Source: UBA2387 sp019454665 (GTDB lineage Bacteria > Armatimonadota > Fimbriimonadia > Fimbriimonadales > Fimbriimonadaceae). Taken from it: a stretch of DNA of 64,000 bases. Where the stretch lies: positions 1-64,000 of the forward strand of contig BTVX01000015.1 of NCBI GenBank assembly GCA_045862995.1, in the 5' to 3' direction. Positions 7,614 through 15,417 of this stretch are shown here, in pieces; positions within the stretch are counted from its first letter, which is position 1, and each line of letters starts with the position of its first letter. A program made the position numbers and the translations under genes. The notes beneath the pieces were generated by a model. That model did not search any database, was not told the DNA's origin, and saw nothing but the letters and a program-made list of their open reading frames with translations.

Positions 7614-9061
7614 GGCGAGTCCACCGCGGCGAGCGGGAAGTCCTTGCTCGGGCGGTGCGCCTTGGACATGCGCTTTGCGAGTTCGGTGACTAAGTCGGGG
7701 CGCTCCGGGGCGAGGTTGCGCGTCTCGCCGGGGTCGGTCTGTAGGTCGTAGACCTCCATTTCAAGGCCCTTCTGCTTCAGGTTTGGGCGAATGCCCTTGT
7801 ACCGCCCCCAGATGAGCGCTTGGCTCTGGTTGCCCTCGGGGAACTCGAAGTAGAGCGACTCGTGCCCCGGCCCATCGCGGCGGAGGGCAGGCAGCAGCGA
7901 GCGGCCGTCTTCGCGGGCTCGGTCCCCCGCCACCTCGGCGAACGTTGCAAAAAGGTCGAACATGGCGGCGCGGGCTTGCCGGCGCTTGCCGGAGGGCACG
8001 GTGCCGGTCCAGCGTGCCACGAACGGCACGCGGATGCCCCCTTCGTAGAGTTGCGTCTTGTGCCCGCGAAACGCCCCGTTCGAGCGGAAGAACGCCATGT
8101 CCACTCCGCCGTTGTAGGTGGCGCCGTTGTCGCTGGTGAACACGATGAGCGTGTCGCGCCCGAGGCCGAGTTCGTCCACCTTGGCCACGATCTGCCCCAG
8201 ACTGTGGTCGAGGTACGAGATCATGGCGGCATAGGTGGCTCGCGGTCGCTCGGTGGGCAGGTAGCTCTTGTCGCCCAAGTAGGGCGTCGGGTCCCATTCG
8301 CGGGGGTAGCGATCCACCCATTCTTTGGGCGCCTGCAGCGCCGCGTGCGGCAGGGCCGAGGGGAAGTAGAGGAAGAACGGGCGGTCCTTGTTGGTCTCGA
8401 CGAACTTCAGCGCCTCGTCGAGGATGAGTTGGGGCGCGTACATCGGTCCCATGTACCTGTTGTAATCAGAGGGTGCTTGGTCGAGCCGCTGGTGGGGGGT
8501 GATCGCGCCGTTCTCGGGCAACAAGTACACGTCGTGGTTCTTCCACAGGTAGGGCGGCGTGTGGCCGTGGGCCTGACGTTGGCAGAGACACCCGAAGAAC
8601 GCATCGAAGCCCTGCGACAACGGATGGCCCTCCGAGCCGGGACCGCCGAGTCCCCACTTTCCAAACGCACCGGTGCGGTAGCCCTTCGCCCGGAGGATTT
8701 CGGCGATCGTGCGCTCGCTGGCGGGGAGCGGCATCTGCCCCTCGCCCTGCCGAACGCCCCACCCGCCGACCTCCTTGTTGCCCCGAATCGCCGAGCGGCC
8801 CGTGTGCTTTCCGGTCATCAGGCTGGCGCGCGTCGGGGCGCAGACGGTGCTGGCCGCATAGAAGCGATCAAAGGCGACGCCGTCCCGCGCAAGGCGGTCC
8901 ACATGGGGTGTCCGGATGCGTTGCTGCCCAAACGCGCCGACTTCTCCAAAGCCCAAGTCGTCCGCCAAGACGAGGACGATGTTGGGCAATTTGCGGAAAC
9001 CCAGCCCCAAATCAGCGGAATTCGCACCTATTGCGACAAAGACGGCAAGCGCGGCTAGCAC
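7571..9061 (-). CDS. Secreted arylsulfatase-family hydrolase
   Basis: 496 aa with a short N-terminal signal peptide. Sulfatase hallmarks are the metal-binding LADDLGFGEVG (Asp-34/35), the formylglycine motif CAPTR (Cys-74) in VCAPTRASLMTGKH, GKWGLGG, and the second metal site FTSDNGA. It should hydrolyse sulfate esters, probably of polysaccharides, outside the cytoplasm after activation of Cys-74 by a formylglycine-generating enzyme not seen in this window. The start is GTG at 9061, the only one giving a leader peptide. It is divergent from the GntR/LacI regulator at 9110, suggesting local control. Confidence 0.9.
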   Translation of the reverse strand: MLAALAVFVAIGANSADLGLGFRKLPNIVLVLADDLGFGEVGAFGQQRIRTPHVDRLARDGVAFDRFYAASTVCAPTRASLMTGKHTGRSAIRGNKEVGGWGVRQGEGQMPLPASERTIAEILRAKGYRTGAFGKWGLGGPGSEGHPLSQGFDAFFGCLCQRQAHGHTPPYLWKNHDVYLLPENGAITPHQRLDQAPSDYNRYMGPMYAPQLILDEALKFVETNKDRPFFLYFPSALPHAALQAPKEWVDRYPREWDPTPYLGDKSYLPTERPRATYAAMISYLDHSLGQIVAKVDELGLGRDTLIVFTSDNGATYNGGVDMAFFRSNGAFRGHKTQLYEGGIRVPFVARWTGTVPSGKRRQARAAMFDLFATFAEVAGDRAREDGRSLLPALRRDGPGHESLYFEFPEGNQSQALIWGRYKGIRPNLKQKGLEMEVYDLQTDPGETRNLAPERPDLVTELAKRMSKAHRPSKDFPLAAVDSPQGSKDSAIARTGS

Positions 9062-9109
9062 ATTTCAGCATAGCAAATACCCACAATAGAAGTGTCAGTA
9101 CCAGACCCC

Positions 9110-10231
9110 ATGAGTGACTCGCGCCTTTTCGAATCGGTGGCCAACCGCCTGATTCGAGCCATCGAAACCGGCGAGTGGCCAGCCGGAAGTCGCATCCCAG
9201 CGGAACGCGATTTGGCCGCGAGAATGGGCGTCAGTCGCCCCACACTGCGCCGCGCGATCAAGCTCCTCTCCGATCGCGGGTTCCTCATCTGCGCCGCGAA
9301 CTGCCGTCCCAGGGTGGCAGGTGTCGGTGCCGCTCAGCCCGTCCAGACCGAGCGCGAGTACCACGTTTTCGTCCTCTTGTTCACTCACGTCGCGGACTTG
9401 GCGTCTGCTCCCATGTTGCGCGGCATCCAACGCGTCCGGCTTCCGGGGTTCGGCAAAACCGTGGTCGTCAGCTCTGGAGCGGGACCGTGGGTTTCCGCCA
9501 TTGATTTCGAGCGCAAACAACTCAAGGCGATCGCGCAGGACCCGTTGGCCAAAGGAGTCATCCTGTGGTATGTGGGCGGCGAGCACAATCTCGACGTGCT
9601 GGCCGCCGTTCGAAACGCCGACGTGCCAATGGTGTTCATTGACCGGCGTCCCCCTCCGGGCATCGTGGCCGACCACGTGGGCACCGACAATCGAGGCGCG
9701 ATGCGGCGGCTGGTTCGCGCGCTGCAAGACCTGGGACATCGGCGGATCGCGTGCATCTCGAATGGAGAACCCGTCTCGAGCGTCGAGGACCGCGTCTGGG
9801 GCTACCGAGCCGCGATGCGACGAAGCGGCGAGACTCCCGACCAGGACCTGCTCGGCGAGATCGGACCCGACGAGTCCATGGAGGATGGCACCCGCCGCTG
9901 CATCCAGCATCTGCTGCAGGCCGATCCGCGCCCCACGGCCATCCTGTGTACAAACGACATGGTGGGCTCGCTCGCCATGCGCGAACTCAAAGCTCGGGGC
10001 CTGAGGGTTCCCGACGACATCTCGGTCGCCGGGTTCGACGGCTGGTACCGGTTCGCGCCGGGGATGGGCCTCAGTTCTGCCGCGCAGAATTTCGAAGACA
10101 TCGGCGAAGCGGCCATGGAACTCCTCGTCGAACGCATCACCAGCCCCCGCGAGCCCCTGATCCGGCACATCCTGTTCGACGCGCCGCTGGCGGATTCCGG
10201 TTCGATCGGCCCGGTGACCGCCCCAAACTGA
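9110..10231 (+). CDS. GntR-type HTH fused to LacI-type sensor regulator
   Basis: 373 aa. Residues about 5-65 form a GntR winged helix (SRIPAERDLAARMGVSRPTL, RRAIKLLSDRGF). About 85-360 form a LacI/periplasmic-binding-protein sensor (GVILWYVGG, VPMVFIDRRPPP, DHVGTDNRGAMRRLVRAL, CTNDMVGSLAMRELKARG, ISVAGFDGW). This architecture is typical of AraR-like sugar-responsive repressors. The divergent sulfatase, with 48 bp between start codons, is the obvious target. ATG 9110 is preferred; an in-frame GTG at 9092 is possible. It converges on the PepSY-like gene with a 1-bp gap. Confidence 0.85.
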   Translation: MSDSRLFESVANRLIRAIETGEWPAGSRIPAERDLAARMGVSRPTLRRAIKLLSDRGFLICAANCRPRVAGVGAAQPVQTEREYHVFVLLFTHVADLASAPMLRGIQRVRLPGFGKTVVVSSGAGPWVSAIDFERKQLKAIAQDPLAKGVILWYVGGEHNLDVLAAVRNADVPMVFIDRRPPPGIVADHVGTDNRGAMRRLVRALQDLGHRRIACISNGEPVSSVEDRVWGYRAAMRRSGETPDQDLLGEIGPDESMEDGTRRCIQHLLQADPRPTAILCTNDMVGSLAMRELKARGLRVPDDISVAGFDGWYRFAPGMGLSSAAQNFEDIGEAAMELLVERITSPREPLIRHILFDAPLADSGSIGPVTAPN

Positions 10232-10232
10232 C

Positions 10233-11420
10233 TCATCGGGCGTCCGCCGCAGGAGGCTTCATGGCGAACGGTGGCGCCGGCTTGGCCTTTGACAAGGCCT
10301 TCTGGAGCGGGGCGTCCGGACGGCCCGCAAGGACGACGCCTTCTCGTTCCAGCCACACCAGGCCCGACTTCGCATCGAACCGCGCCGCGGCGTGGATCGA
10401 GCCGCGGGAGAGCGAGACCGGCTTGCCGCGAACGGGCGGATCGCCCGCCGCGGGCTCGACCGCGCCCGAAACCCCGTCCACCGTCCAGGTGCCGCCCCAT
10501 GAGAACGGCCGCTCCGCCGCCCCGGAGCCGCCCCGCATCAGTGCGGCGGGGAGGAGCGCGATCGGTTCTCCCGTTTCGGCGTCCACGTAGACCTGCACAA
10601 ATGGCCGCGGTTCGCCCTGCTTCCATTCGTACCGCCCGTCGTTGACCGAGACCTCGTAAACCAGCCCGGCGCGCCCGTCGGACGCCCTGGCCCGGTGGCG
10701 CTCCGAGAGCCGGTTGGGCAGTTTGGAGTACGCGGGCACGTGGTAGGCGGCGTCCTGCGAAGCGGCCTCGAGGAGCTTCCAGCCCGTGAACTCTGCGGCG
10801 GCCGCCACGGCGTTGGCGACGGCCTGCTCTTTGGCCACGATCCGGCGCGGCGGATCGTAGGCGGGGAGCGGATCCACCCACATGATCGCGGGAAACCCGT
10901 ACGTGCGGTCTATGTAGGCTTCAACCCCCGCTTGGAACCTGTGGGGGGTTCCCGGTGCGACGTAGGCGAGTTTGACGTACACGCGCTGCGGCAAGACGTC
11001 TGTCTCGGAACGTTCCAGAACCGTCTCGTGGGTTCCGCCTGCCGCGCGGTACCACTCGGCGGCCTTTGCGACGCAGTCGTCCAGCGACAAATTGGGCACC
11101 TGTTCGGCATCGGGCGTGCGGACGTTGAACGCGAACAGTCGTCCAGAATCTCGCGCAACTGACAAGACAACACGATCGCGGTAGATCAAAGCAACCGATT
11201 GAGCGCTTGCGCTAATCTGATTCTCGTAGTGTCGCGGCTTCTTGTCGGAGTCGAGATCGGCCTTGAGGAACAGCCGATGCGCGAGTTGGATCGTCTGCGG
11301 GACGTCCACTTTGCCGAAGTCCGTCCGCCCGTCTTCCATCCGGATGCGAAACGTGGAGAGTTCGTCGGGCCTCTCCCACTGGAACTGGGCCAACGAAACG
11401 GCCAGCAACAGAGCGGTCAT
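10233..11420 (-). CDS. PepSY-like secreted protein D, partner of caspase-like protein
   Basis: 395 aa with a short leader (MTALLLAVSLAQ). It is a divergent relative of proteins A-C. It has a middle region with VEAYIDRTYGFPAIMWVD and a PepSY-like strand pair (GLVYEVSVNDG ... FVQVYVDAETGEPIALL, about 255-300). A C-terminal module (PVRGKPVSLSRGSIHAAA ... VWLEREGVVLAGRPD) resembles copper-amine-oxidase N-terminal-type stalk repeats, and a Pro/Ala tail follows. Its ATG overlaps the TGA of the caspase-like gene (ATGA at 11417-11420), so the two are translationally coupled. Function is not known; coupling suggests it acts on or with the upstream protein. Confidence 0.7.
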   Translation of the reverse strand: MTALLLAVSLAQFQWERPDELSTFRIRMEDGRTDFGKVDVPQTIQLAHRLFLKADLDSDKKPRHYENQISASAQSVALIYRDRVVLSVARDSGRLFAFNVRTPDAEQVPNLSLDDCVAKAAEWYRAAGGTHETVLERSETDVLPQRVYVKLAYVAPGTPHRFQAGVEAYIDRTYGFPAIMWVDPLPAYDPPRRIVAKEQAVANAVAAAAEFTGWKLLEAASQDAAYHVPAYSKLPNRLSERHRARASDGRAGLVYEVSVNDGRYEWKQGEPRPFVQVYVDAETGEPIALLPAALMRGGSGAAERPFSWGGTWTVDGVSGAVEPAAGDPPVRGKPVSLSRGSIHAAARFDAKSGLVWLEREGVVLAGRPDAPLQKALSKAKPAPPFAMKPPAADAR

Positions 11421-12886
11421 GGTTGTTCTTCCTCCATCATTGGGACGGCAAGCAACTCCTTCACCAAAAGTCCCCAGTCTCCAAACTGCTTGACGGCGGC
11501 GTCGGTCTCCGACGAAGCGCGGAAGACTTTGCGCAGGCGGGCGTCCGGGCACCCAAAGCGCAGCATGTCCATCCGCGCCGCGTAGTTGATGCCGTTGGCA
11601 CCGTGGCTGAACTTTCGGGGAGGATGCGCATTGTTCGTTGGGTCCATGGCGTCTACTGATTTGGAGCCCTGAGCTAAGTCGCCTAACAATTTGTTCACGT
11701 GCTCGGTCAATTTGTCTGTCATGATGAGATCGCCGTTCGAGTCGTTGTAGGGCACAGTCGAAGAAGTGTTGCCGCTGACCAAAGTGCTGAACACGACGCC
11801 AGGGAAGCCGAACGCAGCCGTGTTCTGATAGCCGATGTGGTACGCGCCAAGCAGAGCGCTCCCGCTTGATCCACACTGGCAGGAGTACATGAACACGAAC
11901 CTGTTGGCGAGCGGCCGGTAGGGTGCAGAAATGTGGGATCCAGTCGTTCGGGCCACGCTTGCCCAATCGACTGGCACCAACGGGTCCATCGGTGGATCTT
12001 CTCCAGGGCCAAGGGGATGGGGCTCGGCGAAGAACCCACCGGTTGCCCCGTGTGAGGAGCAGAAGTGGACCGTGGACTTGCCCAGCAACTTGCCAAGCTG
12101 CAGTTGCCGGATGGCGGCGTCCTTCTGGGCTTGAGTCAGCCCTGAGTCGGCCAGAATCGGAGCGACCTCTGCCTGAGAGAGCACCAACTCCTGATAGGTG
12201 TGGAAGTCGCCGTCCAGCAAGGCGTGATTCGCGGTGGCCAGCTTGGTGCGCGCGGCTGTCGCCATGTCTGCCGACACCGACGCCCAAGTGTATTGGCTGG
12301 GCAGTTCATTCATGCTTTGCCAGCCCGCAGGTGCGATGCCATAGATGTTCTCCTCTGTTGCCGTAACTGCGGCCACGTTGAACGCCTTCGGGGTCACCGT
12401 GAGGTCCCGGTCAGCGTAGACCGTCTCCAGATAGGGAAACGTCGGAATGGCTCGGGCGAACACGAAGCGCACAGTCAGAGTTGTGGCGAAGGATGTTCCC
12501 GAAACAGAGCCCTGCAAAGGGGTCGAGTCAAAGCGAAAGCTTCGGCCAAACTCATCCAACACCTCCGATTCGCCTTCAATGGGATAAATCTGAGCTTCGC
12601 CGATTCCCGCGAACGTCGCCCTCACGTTTAGGACGCCGGCAACCCATCCGTTGGGATCTTGCGACAGGACCGCCGCGTAGAACTCAACAGGAACCCCGGT
12701 ACCAGTGACTTTGCTTTGATCGGCCAACTGGCTGATCATCATAGAGAGGACGCAATTGTTGATGCTCCCTGTTGCCCTTTTCCAGTTGGTCCCCGATGAG
12801 ACGTTGGGCAGGGTAGAGGGCCAAACAGATGCCACTGTCCCAATGCAAAGAATGGCGGCTGAGAGAATGTTGATGCTCCGATTCAT
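11417..12886 (-). CDS. Secreted caspase/CHAT-like protein, intact copy
   Basis: 489 aa with an N-terminal signal peptide (INILSAAILCIGTVASVWP). A beta-rich N-terminal half is followed by VHFCSSHGATGGFF (His-279, Gly-280) and, 57 residues later, RFVFMYSCQCGSSGSALLGA (Cys-336). His-Gly after one strand and Ser-Cys after the next is the clan CD (caspase, gingipain, CHAT) catalytic pattern, although identity is too low for a firm call. A second SHGANG occurs at 427-432. The start at ATG 12886 has a strong Shine-Dalgarno (AAAGGAGGTGAAC). The gene is coupled to the PepSY-like gene downstream. It could be an extracellular cysteine protease or an inactive relative. Confidence 0.68.
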   Translation of the reverse strand: MNRSINILSAAILCIGTVASVWPSTLPNVSSGTNWKRATGSINNCVLSMMISQLADQSKVTGTGVPVEFYAAVLSQDPNGWVAGVLNVRATFAGIGEAQIYPIEGESEVLDEFGRSFRFDSTPLQGSVSGTSFATTLTVRFVFARAIPTFPYLETVYADRDLTVTPKAFNVAAVTATEENIYGIAPAGWQSMNELPSQYTWASVSADMATAARTKLATANHALLDGDFHTYQELVLSQAEVAPILADSGLTQAQKDAAIRQLQLGKLLGKSTVHFCSSHGATGGFFAEPHPLGPGEDPPMDPLVPVDWASVARTTGSHISAPYRPLANRFVFMYSCQCGSSGSALLGAYHIGYQNTAAFGFPGVVFSTLVSGNTSSTVPYNDSNGDLIMTDKLTEHVNKLLGDLAQGSKSVDAMDPTNNAHPPRKFSHGANGINYAARMDMLRFGCPDARLRKVFRASSETDAAVKQFGDWGLLVKELLAVPMMEEEQP

Positions 12887-13108
12887 GTTCACCTCCTTTG
12901 GGCCAACACTCCCGCTGACCCCGGCATGGTCACTATTCTCCATTAACATATACGACGCGACGAACTGAAACAAGTGGACATTTGTTCCTTTTGAGAGAAA
13001 TCTCGCGATCGGCCAGGGCGCTCGTTGGCCGTTGCGTCGAAATGGCCGCGATCTCGACCGTGCGCGATCCAAAGCCCTCTGGCGGATTGAGGCTCGAATC
13101 AGCCCGGC

Positions 13109-13810
<702 letters not shown>

Positions 13811-13839
13811 GGTCGAGCCCTTGGGTGATACCCCATCCG

Positions 13840-15297
13840 TCACCCGGCGGGCACCACGGTTGGCTCGGAGACGTTGCCGTTTCGGTCGGCCAACCGCACG
13901 GCGACGCGCGTCGGCATGCCCGTGGCCATGGTCCAGAACGAGGCCTTGTCCTTGGTGCGGCCCACGATCTCGGTCTCGCTCCAGCCCTGAGCCGTCTCGT
14001 AGTTGACCAGCGCCACGCCGTGATCCTCGCTGTCGCCCGGCTTCCACGTCACGGTCCACTGGTCGCCCTCGACCTTGTACGTGACGTGCGGGGCCTTGGG
14101 CGGCTTGGCATCCAGCCACGGGAACACAGGCACCAGTGCGGGCTTGGAATACAGGCCCTCGATCAGCGAGCCCGTGACGTCGGCCCAGTTGTTCGAGAAC
14201 GCCTTGAAGCTGAAGTGGACGTTGCCGGGATGCTTGACCTTCTCGCGGGTGAGTTCGATCTGCCGCTTGAGCTGGTCGAACTTCCACGCGCCGTCGGAGG
14301 GGTTGAGCCGGCTGGTGAAGTTGCCCGGCCACAGGTGGCGGCCCGCCTTGTTCACCGAGACCCACCAATCGAGCAGGACGGGGTAGCTCTGGGGCGTCTG
14401 TTCGATCGGCCAATACAGTTGCGGGGTGTAGTAGTCGCACCAGCCGAGTTCGAACCACTTGAGCGCGTCGGCGTACAGGCCCTCGTACTGGTCCACACCC
14501 GCCTGAATGCCCTTCGGGATGCCGGGCCGATAGATGCCGAACGGGCTGATGCCGAACTTGACCCACGGCTTGGCCTTCTTGAGCTCCTTGTAGTACTTCT
14601 CGATGAAGCGGTCCACGTTCCGGCGTCGCCAATCGGAGCGGGAAAGCCCGTGTTTCTCCTTCAGGCTGGCCTGCCAACTCGGCTCGTCGGGGAAATCCTG
14701 CCCGCGCACTGGGTACGGGTAGAAGTAGTCGTCAATGTGGATGCCGTCGAGGTCGTAGCGCGTGGCCACGTCCATCATCACGTCGTGCGTCCGCTTCTGG
14801 ACGAACGCGTCGCCCGGGTCCATCCAGAGGTACTCGCCGTACTTCTTGACCGAATCGGGGTGGGTCTTGGCCACGTGGTTGTCGGGGATCGCGCCGGGCG
14901 CCCGCGGATGCCACGCGCGGTACGGGTTGAACCAGGCGTGGAGTTCGATTCCGCGCGCGTGGCACAGCTCGATCACCGTCTGCAGCGGATCGAACAGCGG
15001 GCTGGGCGCCTTGCCCGTTTGGCCCGTGATGTAGGGCGACCAAGGCTCGATCTTGCTGGCGTACATGGCGTCGGCGTGCGGGCGCACCTGGAAGATCAAG
15101 GCGTTGAGTTTGAGTTCCTGAGCCAGGTCGGCGATGGCCACCAGTTCGGCTTTGAGCTGGGGTGTGGTGAGGCCGGGCTTCGACGGCCAGTCAATGTTGG
15201 CGACCGTGGCGACCCACGCGGCGCGGAACTCGCGCATCGGTTCGGGAAGCGCCACCGGCGCGGGCAACGAGACGAGGGCGGCCCAAGCGGCAAACAT
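13840..15297 (-). CDS. GHL10-type glycoside hydrolase (DUF187-like)
   Basis: 485 aa, probably exported (short hydrophobic leader). It begins the domain with EFRAAWVATVANIDWPSKPG and shows LIFQVRPHADAMY, IELHAWFNPYRAW, YDLDGIHIDDYFYP and CDYYTPQLYWPI. These mark the GHL10 TIM-barrel family related to GH13-like hydrolases. The DGIHIDDYF motif carries likely catalytic acids. A C-terminal fibronectin-III-like segment (about 390-485) follows. Substrate is unknown; family members act on cell-wall or storage polysaccharides. It precedes livF with a 29-bp gap. Confidence 0.85.
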   Translation of the reverse strand: MFAAWAALVSLPAPVALPEPMREFRAAWVATVANIDWPSKPGLTTPQLKAELVAIADLAQELKLNALIFQVRPHADAMYASKIEPWSPYITGQTGKAPSPLFDPLQTVIELCHARGIELHAWFNPYRAWHPRAPGAIPDNHVAKTHPDSVKKYGEYLWMDPGDAFVQKRTHDVMMDVATRYDLDGIHIDDYFYPYPVRGQDFPDEPSWQASLKEKHGLSRSDWRRRNVDRFIEKYYKELKKAKPWVKFGISPFGIYRPGIPKGIQAGVDQYEGLYADALKWFELGWCDYYTPQLYWPIEQTPQSYPVLLDWWVSVNKAGRHLWPGNFTSRLNPSDGAWKFDQLKRQIELTREKVKHPGNVHFSFKAFSNNWADVTGSLIEGLYSKPALVPVFPWLDAKPPKAPHVTYKVEGDQWTVTWKPGDSEDHGVALVNYETAQGWSETEIVGRTKDKASFWTMATGMPTRVAVRLADRNGNVSEPTVVPAG

Positions 15298-15417
15298 GCC
15301 CTAGACCTTACCCGCTCCGCGTCAGAACACGACCACTCAGGATGGCCCATGACCGCGGCGACGAACCCCTGTTGGCCCCGCTATGCCGGGCCAACAAGAT
15401 GGTTCAAGAGGGTACGG

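Noticed and set aside
12887..13108. Extra gene between livF and the caspase-like protein
   Set aside because: The in-frame upstream extension (to 13072) is Arg-rich with no Shine-Dalgarno, whereas 12886 has a strong one.
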